Source of the DNA: Vibrio mimicus
GTDB taxonomy: Bacteria > Pseudomonadota > Gammaproteobacteria > Enterobacterales > Vibrionaceae
Reading direction: 5' to 3'
DNA length: 64,000 nucleotides
Assembly (NCBI RefSeq): GCF_019048845.1
Contig: NZ_CP077426.1
Coordinates: 1,411,501 to 1,475,500, forward strand
Part shown: positions 46,978 through 56,173 of the stretch, one piece after another
Layout: the number at the start of each line of letters is the position of its first letter
Position numbering within the stretch: position 1 is the first letter of the stretch
Notes under the pieces: model-generated
What the model saw: the letters and a program-made list of their open reading frames with translations, nothing else
What the model was told of the DNA's origin: nothing
Database searches by the model: none
Made by a program: the position numbers and the translations under genes

Positions 46978-48681
46978 TCAAGCACTGTAGCGCGCAATTT
47001 CTTCCTGCATATCCTCGGCTAATCTGGCCAGTTCGAGCGTGGCTTCTGAGCTTTGCTGTGCACCTACTGCGGTTTGATTAGAGATTTCGCTGATCGCGCT
47101 AATATTTTTGTTGATCTCTTCTGTCACGGCACTTTGCTCTTCTGAAGCCGTGGCAATCTGAGTGTTCATGGTTGAAATACGATCGACATTGGCAGAAATC
47201 TGTGACAAAGCGGTTCCGGCTAAGCGTGATTTTTCAACGGCTTTTGTTGCACTATCGACTCCTTGTTCAATCATCTGGGTTGAATCTCGGCTGCTCTGTT
47301 GTAAACGCTGTACCGTTTGTAAGATTTGCTTGGTGGATTCTTGTGTGCGGCTCGCCAGTGTCCTAACTTCATCTGCGACAACCGCAAAGCCTCGGCCTTG
47401 TTCTCCGGCACGGGCCGCTTCAATCGCTGCATTTAAAGCCAGCAAGTTGGTTTGTTCCGAAATACTTTGGATGACATCAACGACACTGCCGATGTCTTCC
47501 GAATCTTTTGCCAGCAGTTGCATTGACTCCCTCATCTGTTGCAAATCATTCGATAGGCCCTCAATCATCGTAATGTTTTCACTGACCACGGAACGCCCTT
47601 GTGCCGCAGCTTGTTCCGCTTCTTCCGAAGCTTCGGCCGCTAAACCTGCACTGTGTGCCACTTCATGCACCGTAGCCGTAAACTGATGAATCGCAGTGGC
47701 GATTTGCTGTGTTTGTGACTGTTGTTCAACAATGTTTTGCTTGGTTTGCATGGCCACCGCGGCATTCTGCTCTGCGGCAGTCGCCAGTGCCGAGACAGAA
47801 TGTCGATTATTGCTTATGACGTGTTGGAAGCTAGACACAATACGGTTCACGTATTCAGCTATATCAGAAAACTCATCACGACCTGTCACTGGGATTCGCT
47901 GTGTAAGATCGCCACCCGCAATGGTGGTGGCGGAATCGGCTAATTGCTGCACCGCATCATTTACCCGTTTAGCAATCAGCAATGCAAACATTACGGTGAT
48001 GACCAAAGCCAGTGACCCAAGTAGACCTACACTCCAAATAAACTGGTGTATCTCTTGCTGCGAAGATAAAAAATTATCCCTGCCTTCTTGGATCTGGATC
48101 TCCAGAAACGCCTCAGCGGCTTGCTTGATGTCACCATAAAGAGGGTTGATTTTTTGCAGTAGTAGTAGGTTGGCGGCATCGTAATTCTCTGCTTTAAGTT
48201 GTTCAAGAGCAGGTTCAAAACCACTTTTGGTCACTTGATCTAGCTTCTCTTTCAGAGAGTTAATTACGGTTTTTTCTTGCGTATCTAACTCGGTTGCTAA
48301 AATCTCGTTATCAATGATGCGATGTAAATCCGTGAGAGAGCTTTGAATGCTTTCGATGTGCCGTTCAATGGGATGATCATGTAAAAGCGCATACTTCGAT
48401 AAAGGTTCATGTTGAAAAGCGAGGAGTAGTTGGCTTCGCGCTGTGCCTAATTCATCTAACACTCGGCCGGCTCGAATGGTGTGCTGCATTCCTTTTGAGT
48501 AAAGCAACTCAATAGAATGTGAGGCATTTTGCATACCGGTAAGGCCTTTAAATCCGAGATAAAGAATGGAGACAGCAATCAATACTACAATCAACTTCAA
48601 ACGAAAACTGACGCTGTGTAGAGAGTTTGTTGTATTTTTAGCTCTGTCACGATGGGCATTATTCATTGCATAAGAAGTCAT
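46978..48681 (-). CDS. Methyl-accepting chemotaxis protein
   Basis: Transmembrane chemoreceptor of 567 residues. Helix 1 is at about 28-46; the periplasmic domain (about 47-215) is a four-helix bundle; helix 2 is at about 217-240, followed by HAMP and the signalling hairpin, whose tip reads [20 protein letters not shown] and [15 protein letters not shown]. No C-terminal CheR-tethering pentapeptide is present. The ligand is unknown. It is monocistronic. Confidence 0.95.
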   Translation of the reverse strand: MTSYAMNNAHRDRAKNTTNSLHSVSFRLKLIVVLIAVSILYLGFKGLTGMQNASHSIELLYSKGMQHTIRAGRVLDELGTARSQLLLAFQHEPLSKYALLHDHPIERHIESIQSSLTDLHRIIDNEILATELDTQEKTVINSLKEKLDQVTKSGFEPALEQLKAENYDAANLLLLQKINPLYGDIKQAAEAFLEIQIQEGRDNFLSSQQEIHQFIWSVGLLGSLALVITVMFALLIAKRVNDAVQQLADSATTIAGGDLTQRIPVTGRDEFSDIAEYVNRIVSSFQHVISNNRHSVSALATAAEQNAAVAMQTKQNIVEQQSQTQQIATAIHQFTATVHEVAHSAGLAAEASEEAEQAAAQGRSVVSENITMIEGLSNDLQQMRESMQLLAKDSEDIGSVVDVIQSISEQTNLLALNAAIEAARAGEQGRGFAVVADEVRTLASRTQESTKQILQTVQRLQQSSRDSTQMIEQGVDSATKAVEKSRLAGTALSQISANVDRISTMNTQIATASEEQSAVTEEINKNISAISEISNQTAVGAQQSSEATLELARLAEDMQEEIARYSA

Positions 48682-48788
48682 GTTCTACTCCGACAAGTAG
48701 TAAAAATATTAATTAAAGAGTTGTATTGACTTTAGTATGGCTCCCAGCGTGTGAATTAAAGTATTTTCATAACGTTATGATAAGTAGA

Positions 48789-49304
48789 TCATGCTTTGGG
48801 TTTCACGTATCCATACAAGTTATTTTCGTCACCATACAGAATCTGGGTACCCAATGGCTGAAAGCCAATCTTGCGTAGTAGGGCGTTGGAAGCTTGATTA
48901 TCCGGTAAGGTGATGGCGAGCACTTTCTCTAGTCTATAATGCTGAAAAGCGTGCTGTAAAACAGCAATTGCGGCTTCTTGCGCATAGCCTTTTCGCCAAT
49001 GTTCGGATAAAAATGCGTAGCCAAGATCAGGTGTATCGAGCTCTGACCTTTTCAGTACACCACACATACCAATCGGTGTGCCGCATGTTTTTAGCTCAAC
49101 CATATTTAAGCCAAAACCATTCACCTGATAGCTGTTTATTGGACCGTGGGTGAGGTAATGCATCGCTTCTTGTGTGGTACGAACATTTTTGTCTGCGATG
49201 TAACGAATAAAGGACTCTTCATTGAGCAGGCGGATGATGAAATCACTATCACGCAGTTCAAAGTGACGAATCACTAAACGATCGGTTTTACACACGAATG
49301 ACAT
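48789..49304 (-). CDS. GNAT-family N-acetyltransferase (RimJ/RimL-like)
   Basis: Cytoplasmic acetyltransferase of 171 residues. ATG 49304 (MSFVCKTDRLVIRHF) is preceded by GAAGGAAGG, so it is preferred over a start five codons upstream. Acetyltransf_3 landmarks are TDRLVIRHFELRDSDF, the acetyl-CoA region HWRKGYAQEAAIAVL and LPDNQASNALLRKIGF. The substrate could be a ribosomal protein N-terminus or a small molecule. Confidence 0.87.
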   Translation of the reverse strand: MSFVCKTDRLVIRHFELRDSDFIIRLLNEESFIRYIADKNVRTTQEAMHYLTHGPINSYQVNGFGLNMVELKTCGTPIGMCGVLKRSELDTPDLGYAFLSEHWRKGYAQEAAIAVLQHAFQHYRLEKVLAITLPDNQASNALLRKIGFQPLGTQILYGDENNLYGYVKPKA

Positions 49305-49370
49305 GTTACCTTCCTTCATTATGGTATTGGATGTGTTCCGCCCATTTTTATCATAACTCGAGAGATTATA

Positions 49371-49724
49371 ATGAAACGAATACTCTTCTTTTTGCTGGTT
49401 GTTTTAGCGGGTTGTTCTGACACGGTAAAACATCATTATGCCAATTATCAGCAAGCGCAAGCGGATCATCTCTTTGAGAAAGGTTGGTTACCGCCGATTT
49501 TACCGAGTTCAACCACGCAGATTGAACTTATCAATGATTTGGATAGCAATCGTTCAGAAGGATCGTTTGTGATTGCAGAAACAGACCTGATGTCATTTCT
49601 TGACCAGCTTGAAGCCACAGAGTCCGCTAATCAATATCGGTTTCAACTGGATGAGAGCGTGTGGATTTTTACACTTGAACGTCAAGGTAAAGTGAGTTAT
49701 CAACTCACGTCACGAGCCGAATAA
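49371..49724 (+). CDS. Small hypothetical lipoprotein
   Basis: 117 residues with a lipoprotein signal ([17 protein letters not shown], lipobox VLAGC). The mature part starts [28 protein letters not shown], a pattern I associate with Vibrio YbbD-type proteins, though the match is only from memory. It lies 11 bp before the CatB-type gene and may be cotranscribed with it. Confidence 0.75.
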   Translation: MKRILFFLLVVLAGCSDTVKHHYANYQQAQADHLFEKGWLPPILPSSTTQIELINDLDSNRSEGSFVIAETDLMSFLDQLEATESANQYRFQLDESVWIFTLERQGKVSYQLTSRAE

Positions 49725-49735
49725 AAAAGAACAAC

Positions 49736-50359
49736 ATGAATTATTTTGAAAGTCCGTTTGCTGGCAAACCTATCCAAGAGCAGATCACTAATCCCAATAT
49801 CATTGTGGGACGCCATAGCTACTACTCAGGCTATTACCACGCTCATAGCTTTGATGATTGCGCGCGTTATCTCAGTCCTGAGCGTAATGATGTCGATAAG
49901 TTAATCATTGGCAGTTTCTGCTCGATAGGTTCAGGCGCGGTATTTATGATGGCAGGTAATCAAGGCCATAGAGTTGATTGGGTTAGTACCTTTCCTTTTT
50001 TCTATCAGCAAAATCCGAACTTTGCAGAGGCCAAAGATGGGTTTTCCAGAGCAGGCGACACCTGCATTGGTAATGATGTTTGGATTGGTTCTGAAGCGAT
50101 GATTATGCCAGGTATTACGGTGGGTGATGGCGCAATCATTGCAAGCCGGGCTGTTGTGACTAAGGATGTAGCGCCTTACGAAGTTGTAGGCTCTAACCCT
50201 GCTAAGCACATTAAATATCGGTTTAGTCCAGCACACATTGAGATGCTGTTAGAGATGCAGTGGTGGACATGGCCAGATGAACGTTTGAGTCAATGTATGG
50301 ATTTGATGTGCTCGGCGGATATTAGTGGCCTTTACCAGTTTTGGAAGTCGTTTCAGTAA
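49736..50359 (+). CDS. catB: Type B (xenobiotic) chloramphenicol O-acetyltransferase, CatB family
   Basis: Cytoplasmic trimeric left-handed beta-helix acetyltransferase of 207 residues. Family blocks are strongly conserved: [47 protein letters not shown] with the catalytic His of the family, and [21 protein letters not shown]. The sequence is close to CatB9 of the V. cholerae superintegron as I remember it, but no attC-like repeat flanks it here, so it is not in a cassette array. In this family chloramphenicol or related xenobiotics are acetylated; whether it confers resistance is not known from sequence. Confidence 0.87.
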   Translation: MNYFESPFAGKPIQEQITNPNIIVGRHSYYSGYYHAHSFDDCARYLSPERNDVDKLIIGSFCSIGSGAVFMMAGNQGHRVDWVSTFPFFYQQNPNFAEAKDGFSRAGDTCIGNDVWIGSEAMIMPGITVGDGAIIASRAVVTKDVAPYEVVGSNPAKHIKYRFSPAHIEMLLEMQWWTWPDERLSQCMDLMCSADISGLYQFWKSFQ

Positions 50360-50405
50360 ACCAAAAGGAAATAGATAAAATCGCGTTGATAGTAGGCACC
50401 GCTCA

Positions 50406-50807
50406 GTGGAAGTAACCGATCAATTGGTGGCGATTATGTTGCCTTCTTTGATTCACCGTATCGGTGGGGAGACAGTAAAGCGTTTGAAGCAGCAAGCTCT
50501 ACCCTTGGGTTGTGAGTTCAAACGTATTCGCCGCTCACGCAACTGGCAGTTGATGGGGGAGGCGATGGCTATTCAGGCTTTTCTTATTCAACTTAGAGCG
50601 GAAGATGACCGTGAAGTTGAGTATTTGATCAAAAAATTAGACGCCGGATTAAGGTTGCACAGTGATAAGTTGGAGTCTTTAGAAGCCAAGTTGCAGCGCT
50701 TAATTGCGCAGAATCCGTCGATAACGTTAGCAGAACTGATGGCAGCTACTCATTGCAGCTTGATTCAAGCGCGAGCCGCACGTTTTGCCGAAGACAACTG
50801 GGATTAG
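50406..50807 (+). CDS. Ribosome recycling factor family-like protein (RRF_GI type)
   Basis: 133 residues from a GTG start. Basic N-terminal half (SLIHRIGGETVKRLKQQA; FKRIRRSRNWQL), then a helical region and a C-terminal helix-turn-helix-like segment (ITLAELMAATHCSLIQARAARF). It resembles the gammaproteobacterial family called RRF_GI, a name that does not prove ribosome recycling. It looks like a nucleic-acid-binding protein. It is monocistronic between catB and the efflux remnant. Confidence 0.65.
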   Translation: MEVTDQLVAIMLPSLIHRIGGETVKRLKQQALPLGCEFKRIRRSRNWQLMGEAMAIQAFLIQLRAEDDREVEYLIKKLDAGLRLHSDKLESLEAKLQRLIAQNPSITLAELMAATHCSLIQARAARFAEDNWD

Positions 50808-50884
50808 ACAGTTGAGATAAACGATCTCGGCTCGCGTCGGCTCGATGAGTTGATGGGTGACAAGGTCACCGTACGGAAAATTAC

Positions 50885-51745
50885 TCACTCATGGTTTAGT
50901 TGTTCTGCGTATGTTGGCTGTGTGCGTTTAGATTTCATGGCCACATACGCAACCGGGATGACGAAAAGTGAAAAGAGAGTGCCTGAAAGCAAACCGCCTG
51001 TCAGCACTAAGCCTATATTCACTCGCCCAACAGAACCGGGGCCAGAAGCAAGCGCTAATGGCAATGCACCTAACATCATGGTCATGGTTGTCATCATAAT
51101 CGGCCGGAAACGCGCTCGGGCACTGGAAAGCATCGCCTCCGTGAGTGGCATACCTTCTTTTTGGCGTTGGTTGGCAAACTCGACGAGTAAAATACCGTGT
51201 TTCGTTACTAGGCCAACCAAAGTCAGTAGCCCAATTTTCGAATAAATATTGATACTCTGACCAAACACCCAGAGTGCAATCAAAGCCCCGACAATACAGA
51301 GCGGAACGGTCAGCAAGATCAGTAAGGAATCTCGGAAGCTCTCAAACTGAGCTGCCAAAATCAGATAAATAAAGACAATTGCCATTACAAATAACGTCTG
51401 TGTGCCTTGCTGTGACTCGATTAATTCTTTGATGATGCTGTTGTAGTAGAAATCCTGATTTTTGGTCAGCAGTTTTGGTACATGTTCATCAATGTATGAT
51501 TTCACATCACTGGCGGTGTAACCGGGTGCTAGGTTGGCCGAAACCTCGGCAGCATCAAGCCCCATAAAAGTTTGCAGTGACGTATCAATGGTTGAAGGTT
51601 CAATCGCCACAAACTGGGATAGTGGTAGAGTTTCTCCGGATTGAGATACCACACTTAAGCGGTTGAGCACTTTAAAATCACTCAGGCTTTCTCGTTTTAC
51701 TTGTACTTTAATCGGGTAAGTGAAACCGTCGTTGGCTTGTAAATC
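50885..51745 (-). pseudogene. 3' remnant of an RND efflux pump gene
   Basis: Carboxy-terminal 286 or so residues of an AcrB-type pump. The frame is open back to the deletion junction near 51745, while any start would be at GTG 51670 (261 residues). It holds the late periplasmic loop and the last helices (FVMAIVFIYLILAAQFESFRDSLLILLTV; IYSKIGLLTLVGLVTKHGILLVEFANQRQKEG). About 740 N-terminal residues of a normal pump are missing, including the first proton-relay half, so it cannot work. It lies in the opposite orientation to its left neighbour. Confidence 0.9.
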
Positions 51746-52184
51746 CCCGGGCTTTGGCGAGGTTTACATTCTCTTTTAATTCGTAGATTTCTTGTGGGGG
51801 AATTGATCCCGGTTCTCTCTTTATCATATTCAAGCTTCTACCGAGCTTATTTTTGGCCAGATTAAACTCACTTTGGGCTTTGGCCACATCCGCTTTGGCA
51901 ATACCACTGCTTAATTCGGCAATTAGCTGTCCTTTTTTTACTTCATCGCCATCTTTGACATGGATAAGGCTGATTTTCTCATCAATATTAAAACTCAAGA
52001 CCGCCATATCGACTGCATAAACTTTTCCCACATCATCAATGGTTTCAGGGATGGATTTTAGTTTTGCTTCCGCTACTGAAACACGAACTACCTCTTCTTG
52101 TTGTGGGTTGTTGTCAGCTAAAGCATTGATACTAGGCAGTAAAAGACAGATTGCATAAAACGCTAATAAATTGATTTTTCTCAC
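51708..52184 (-). pseudogene. 5' remnant of a membrane fusion protein gene, fused to the RND remnant
   Basis: Amino-terminal part of an efflux adaptor: signal peptide (MRKINLLAFYAICLLLPSINALA), lipoyl half (IHVKDGDEVKKGQLIAELSS) and the first hairpin helix to NLAKAR near residue 146. After that the reading changes frame into pump sequence (12 unrelated residues and a stop at 51708). The hairpin return, second lipoyl half and barrel are absent. The remnant and the pump fragment are in different frames, so no fusion protein is made. Confidence 0.9.
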
Positions 52185-52485
52185 TTTAGTTTCTCTTGGT
52201 TAACTGCAGTGTTGAGCGTTTTTTGTTCAAATCTGAGCGTGTTTTGTCAGTGTCATGTCATTCCTTGGGTATGTAAGAGTAAAAATGGCGATAATAGTTA
52301 ACGGCTGCCAAATATCGTAGGAAAGAAGGGAAATTTAACCATTTTCAGGGTTGACTATCAGGAATGATGATCTCTAAGAGGGAGGCGAGGTTGCATAACA
52401 CTATGCTTTACCTCGCATTATAATTTCTAGGTTTCTTATTTTTAGATGGATAACGTTGTCGTTTTTAATCCTTGACGGCGAGGAA
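52185..52485. other. Upstream region of the deleted efflux operon
   Basis: 301 bp with the old promoter region of the efflux remnant and, on the right, the end of a small gene. No repeat, operator or RNA gene recognised. Confidence 0.4.
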
Positions 52486-52845
52486 TCAAAAAAGAAATTT
52501 TCCAATATCAGATGCCACCCAGCTAATAATATTATCTGAGTTGTCGCTTTTGCTAGAGCGTGATTTTGGTTTAACAGAGTCGAGTTTGTTTTCTATAAAA
52601 TGGACACATGAGTCTGATAAAGTGAACTTCAATTTAGAAGAACATGAGAAAGTTAAGCAATAGCCTTTTTTGATATTTTTAAGAGGTTGATAGTTATACG
52701 GTTCCTCTGTGAATTCTTCAATTTTAACAACAAGATAGCTTTTAATTCCATCTTGGTAATAGAGTTTTTTTCTCTTTAATAATGAATCGTTTTTTTTAAG
52801 AATTGTAATTATCTCTGGTATTGAATCAGAGTTAAAAAATGTCAT
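52486..52845 (-). CDS. Hypothetical protein of the accessory region
   Basis: 119 residues from ATG 52845 (MTFFNSDSIPEIITILKKND), preceded by an AGG ribosome site; a start 14 codons upstream exists. Lys/Ser-rich, two Cys in CLTFSCSSKLKF and one in DSCVHFIE, no signal peptide or helix. AT-rich. I recognise no family. It points away from the MarR gene. Confidence 0.5.
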   Translation of the reverse strand: MTFFNSDSIPEIITILKKNDSLLKRKKLYYQDGIKSYLVVKIEEFTEEPYNYQPLKNIKKGYCLTFSCSSKLKFTLSDSCVHFIENKLDSVKPKSRSSKSDNSDNIISWVASDIGKFLF

Positions 52846-52887
52846 ATATAACCTGCGTGAATGTTGTGTGATTGAAGATTCTATCAT

Positions 52888-53249
52888 TGTTATAATATAT
52901 TGTGGTCATACCAGTTATTTTATTTTTTTAATAAATTTATATTTATTTTAATAATTCATAATAAATAGCTTGTGGTTATCTTAATTAATTTACTTACCAA
53001 TGGTGCATTGTGTATTCTTTTCATTGCAAAGTACTATCTCGTGCATCGAATACTGCTTTTACTATTCGCTTACTTGCTTATTTTCTTGTTGCATATGCGT
53101 GTAAATCTGCATCGTAGCATCAAGAGAAAGTGTGAGCTGTTCTACATAAATGATTCTTTACTAATGAATAGTTTTCTAATTTAGGGTTGACTCTACATTT
53201 TGGTTCCAAAATGGATAGTTTCAGGTGAAACTAGATTGATAATGAAGAA
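52888..53249. other. AT-rich intergenic region before the MarR-type gene
   Basis: 362 bp, strongly AT-rich. A hydrophobic reading frame at 52972-53184 lacks a ribosome site and looks random. The region probably holds the promoter and autoregulatory site of the marR-type gene. The pair TTTTGGTTCC and AAAATGG near 53200 is a weak candidate half-site. Confidence 0.4.
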
Positions 53250-53264
53250 ATGGAGTTATGTGAG

Positions 53265-53723
53265 ATGGGTTACACTGAAAAAAATGAAGATGAAAGTCTC
53301 ATCGGGGTTCTTTGCTATCAAATAGCAACAATATCAAAAAAGAAAAGTGAGCTAATGTTAAAAAATGCTCAGTTGGATATAAGCGCAGATCAAGCTTGGA
53401 TTCTTGGGAAGGCTTATGAAAAGCAACAAGATGGTGTTCATCAATCAGAATTAGTCACTGAAGAGCACTTAGTCGGAGCTAAAAGCCAAGTTTCCCGCTT
53501 AATTCAGGATTTAGTGGAGAAAGAATGTTTGGCGAGGCGAGTTGATGTTAATGATCGACGGAATACATTTTTAGTGATAACTAACAAAGGGTTAGATAAA
53601 GTACGTGTTCTGGAAAAAATTATTGAAGAACGCAAAAAGATTTATCTTGAAAAACTTACCGGTGAAGAGTACCGCATGCTGGTTTCATTACTCAAAAAAG
53701 CTCTGGAAGCGGTGAAAAAATAA
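53265..53723 (+). CDS. MarR-family transcriptional regulator
   Basis: Dimeric winged-helix regulator. ATG 53265 gives 152 residues; an ATG five codons upstream (53250) also fits. The wing motif DRRNT (VDVNDRRNTFLVITNKG) and the recognition helix (LVGAKSQVSRLIQDLVEKECL) are clear. Lys-rich C-terminal helices form the dimer interface. It lies 262 bp upstream of the fimbria-like operon in the same direction and could control it or the remnant efflux operon; neither link is shown by sequence. Confidence 0.87.
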   Translation: MGYTEKNEDESLIGVLCYQIATISKKKSELMLKNAQLDISADQAWILGKAYEKQQDGVHQSELVTEEHLVGAKSQVSRLIQDLVEKECLARRVDVNDRRNTFLVITNKGLDKVRVLEKIIEERKKIYLEKLTGEEYRMLVSLLKKALEAVKK

Positions 53724-53812
53724 AACACTGAACACCAATGATATAAGTTGCACACTCAGTTCAAGTTAAGTTCAGATAAAATTCGACCGAAAGCCTCGTA
53801 ACTATTAATAAT

Positions 53813-53858
53813 GCCTGAAATTTTTGATGTCTTTATATTGACAATTTCAGGCCCTTTC
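53813..53858 (+). terminator. Hairpin downstream of the MarR-type gene
   Basis: GCCTGAAATT and AATTTCAGGC form a ten-pair perfect stem with a 20-base loop, followed by CCTTTCTCC. Probably the terminator of the regulator gene, or a leader structure of the fimbria-like operon 130 bp on. Confidence 0.55.
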
Positions 53859-53985
53859 TCCGATTTGAGGTAAATAAATTATTGACAATTGAAAAGATAC
53901 TGATTATTTTTTAATTAAATCGTCCCGCCAGAAACTGTTGCTGATGGGTTTGTTTGGTGAGGTTTATTAAGAATGAGGTTGTCAT

Positions 53986-54480
53986 ATGTGTAAAAAATAT
54001 CCCTTGATAGCGATGTTGTTGGTAGGTAGTGCTAGCCATTCTTTAATGGTCTCTGCTGCCACTGACACTGCCACTATGAGATTTGAAGGAACAATAGATC
54101 CGATTTGTTCTGCGGTTGTAGTAGGCGGAGCGCAGAAAGCGAAGTCGGTACTTTTTGATGGAGCTACTGTGGATAGTACTAATCATGTGCATGAATTGCT
54201 GCTGGAAGGTAATTCTCCAGCCAGCGTTGACTTAGTAGTTGCTCCGACCAGTCCTTCGACTGCATTAAAGTTAATCTCGGCAGGCTCTACTACGTCGTAT
54301 ATTCCCAAAATAATGTCACAAAAAGGTACTGGTAATACGTATACAGGAGCAGTTAGCTACACGGGCTTGATTAGTGGCGAAAAGGTTTCGGTTTATCTTG
54401 ATGCTGAAGGAAGGGGTGAAGAGTTATTTAAGCCGGGAGACTATAAATATGAAGTTACTGCTACGATTGTTTGTCTTTAA
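53986..54480 (+). CDS. Fimbrial subunit-like exported protein
   Basis: 164 residues with a signal peptide (MCKKYPLIAMLLVGSASHSLMVSAA). The mature domain opens with TATMRFEGTIDPICSA and ends in YKYEVTATIVCL: a fimbrial or spore-coat-U-like beta sandwich whose two Cys lie in the first and last strands and could pair. Ser/Thr/Gly-rich like pilins. It heads an AT-rich operon with a second fimbria-like protein, a small chaperone-like protein and an exported coiled-coil protein. No usher gene is present. Subunit identity is from fold pattern only. Confidence 0.62.
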   Translation: MCKKYPLIAMLLVGSASHSLMVSAATDTATMRFEGTIDPICSAVVVGGAQKAKSVLFDGATVDSTNHVHELLLEGNSPASVDLVVAPTSPSTALKLISAGSTTSYIPKIMSQKGTGNTYTGAVSYTGLISGEKVSVYLDAEGRGEELFKPGDYKYEVTATIVCL

Positions 54481-55339
54481 TTTGATTTTATCTCCATCTC
54501 TGACTCTTGGATATACGATAACTTCATCAAATGACCATCATTGTCATGAGTATAAATACAATGGAGACAAAAGTAGAATAGTAAAAAGTTGTTATTCTGA
54601 AAACAATATATTTACTATTGATAACAATAATAAAACCCGTTCTGGTTATCTAACGATTACATATCGTGGTCTTGGTGATATATCGGTAAATGTGGAGATA
54701 TTTAATCGTTTAGGTCGTAAGGCTTTTGTCCATTCTGAAGATGTAGGTATAAGTCTCCAAGAGATTGCAAATGGAGGGAAGGAGATTTGGACATTTAATT
54801 TTTCAGAGCAAAACAGAAGTGATAATACACAAACGTTATATATCAATGGTGAATCAGGTGGGTGGTATAAAGATAGCGTAGGTGTTGTAGAAATTAAGTT
54901 AGGTGATGGTAAGGAGGTTGAACTTAAATATAAGGAGATATTAGGCGGTGAGAGTTTTTGTCGAATTTCTGTTTCTGATGCAGTAGGTGAGATGTTTTTT
55001 TTTCAAGATACTGACATTTCAAGTCATAACTCTGCCTCGGTTCAATATGATGCAAGTGTTGTTTCAAATGTAGGATTAAAAGTTGGTAACGTTAGGTTTA
55101 TTTCAGCTGATCGTTCTGCTTTTAGATCTAAGGCATTGGAATCAGAGCGTAAAATAAAGGAAAATACTAATGAAATAGCCTATAAAATTGACTCATCAGA
55201 TTATGATATTATAAATGTCTCTGAGCATATTGAAGTGCATGGGGAAGGGGTAATTTCAGTTATTCCAATTGTTAATCTTAATAAAGATGAATTGCTGGCA
55301 GGGAAATATTCAATGAGGATTATGCTCACATGCAATTGA
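54449..55339 (+). CDS. Large fimbria-like exported protein, possible tip subunit
   Basis: The start at 54449 (MKLLLRLFVFNLILSPSLTLGY) overlaps the previous gene by 32 bp and follows GGAGAC; it gives 296 residues and a signal peptide, whereas a longer reading would not. Two domains are suggested: an N-terminal half with three Cys in HHCHEYKYNGDKSRIVKSCY and FCRISV further on, and a C-terminal half ending LLAGKYSMRIMLTCN, which resembles the last strand of fimbrial and SCPU domains. A tip adhesin is plausible but unproven. Not seen in any family I can name. Confidence 0.55.
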   Translation: MKLLLRLFVFNLILSPSLTLGYTITSSNDHHCHEYKYNGDKSRIVKSCYSENNIFTIDNNNKTRSGYLTITYRGLGDISVNVEIFNRLGRKAFVHSEDVGISLQEIANGGKEIWTFNFSEQNRSDNTQTLYINGESGGWYKDSVGVVEIKLGDGKEVELKYKEILGGESFCRISVSDAVGEMFFFQDTDISSHNSASVQYDASVVSNVGLKVGNVRFISADRSAFRSKALESERKIKENTNEIAYKIDSSDYDIINVSEHIEVHGEGVISVIPIVNLNKDELLAGKYSMRIMLTCN

Positions 55340-55731
55340 ATTTGTTTTCAATGAGGTTTTTTTTGTTTTTTTGCTTTTTTTCTTTTGATTCTATTGCTCA
55401 CTCGCAATCACCAATAAAGGTGAAAGATATTAGCTTATATCCTCAATATAAAGCGAAGATAAATGTGGGTAATGAATCTGATGATGCTACATTGTTCGAT
55501 ATCGAACTTAATGGGATGATAATTGAAACTAATTTTAAAGTGGGTCCAAAAAAAATAAGGTCATATCATGTAATAATTAAAGACATAGCACCTAACCGTG
55601 TTAGTTTTAATAAGGTATGTTCAATATCTAAACCTGATGGGGTTTATACTATTCGCACACGGATATGTACGGAAATACGAGTTATTTATCCAAAGGATAG
55701 GATTAACGCATTAGAGGGTTTTGATTTATGA
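55330..55731 (+). CDS. Single-domain periplasmic chaperone-like protein
   Basis: 133 residues, overlapping the upstream gene by 10 bp, with an N-terminal export signal (MRFFLFFCFFSFDSIAHSQS is the better start, eight codons in, at 55351). The core (DISLYPQYKAKINVGNESDD; TRICTEIRVIYP) is like the N-terminal Ig domain of PapD-type chaperones, including the final Thr-Arg-I-x-x-x-I-x-V-x-Y strand. Real chaperones have a second domain, about 230 residues in all; it is absent. Two Cys (VCSISK, RICTE) may form a disulphide. The assignment is tentative. Confidence 0.5.
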   Translation: MQLNLFSMRFFLFFCFFSFDSIAHSQSPIKVKDISLYPQYKAKINVGNESDDATLFDIELNGMIIETNFKVGPKKIRSYHVIIKDIAPNRVSFNKVCSISKPDGVYTIRTRICTEIRVIYPKDRINALEGFDL

Positions 55732-56147
55732 GGTTAAGTTTATTTAAAGCATTTTTTTGCATGTTAGTATCCCATATTCCGTTCTATATCAAGGCAGAAT
55801 CACTGAGTATACCCAGTGCCACTATTCCATCGGGGTACGATAGAATTACGACCAGTGATGGAGCGACATGTGAGTCTACCATTGCCTCCGATATGTATAT
55901 CCAAACGGGTTTGATGGGAGTAAAGGTGAATCAAGAATATGGTCATAATACAAAGCACTATGATAGCTCATCAAGACTTCAAGACCGGGATAATTTTGGT
56001 ATATATGCTCAGATAGTAATACCTATTGGGGAACGAAAAAAAAGAATTGACTGTAGTCGGCTCTACGAATTAGAGATTCGAAATTTAAAAGCACAATTAT
56101 TAAAGCTAAAGTTAGAGTCTATGTCTGATGATATATGGGATGAGTGA
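55728..56147 (+). CDS. Exported hypothetical protein with C-terminal coiled coil
   Basis: 139 residues, start overlapping the previous stop by 4 bp (ATGA). Signal peptide MRLSLFKAFFCMLVSHIPFYIKAES, a Ser/Thr-rich segment (ATIPSGYDRITTSDGATCEST), a beta-like stretch (DNFGIYAQIVIPIGERKKRIDCS) and a Leu-rich coiled coil (LYELEIRNLKAQLLKLKLE) with an acidic tail. Two Cys in the mature part. No family recognised. It may be an outer-membrane or assembly factor of the operon. Confidence 0.55.
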   Translation: MRLSLFKAFFCMLVSHIPFYIKAESLSIPSATIPSGYDRITTSDGATCESTIASDMYIQTGLMGVKVNQEYGHNTKHYDSSSRLQDRDNFGIYAQIVIPIGERKKRIDCSRLYELEIRNLKAQLLKLKLESMSDDIWDE

Positions 56148-56173
56148 AGTGAAAATTTGCAAAGAAGTAACAA

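Noticed and set aside
49736..50405. Possible integron cassette with attC site around catB
   Set aside because: No inverted VCR/attC-like core sites were found on either side.
52972..53184. Hydrophobic 70-codon frame before the MarR gene
   Set aside because: AT-rich Leu/Ile bias expected by chance, no ribosome site, no charge pattern of a real membrane protein.
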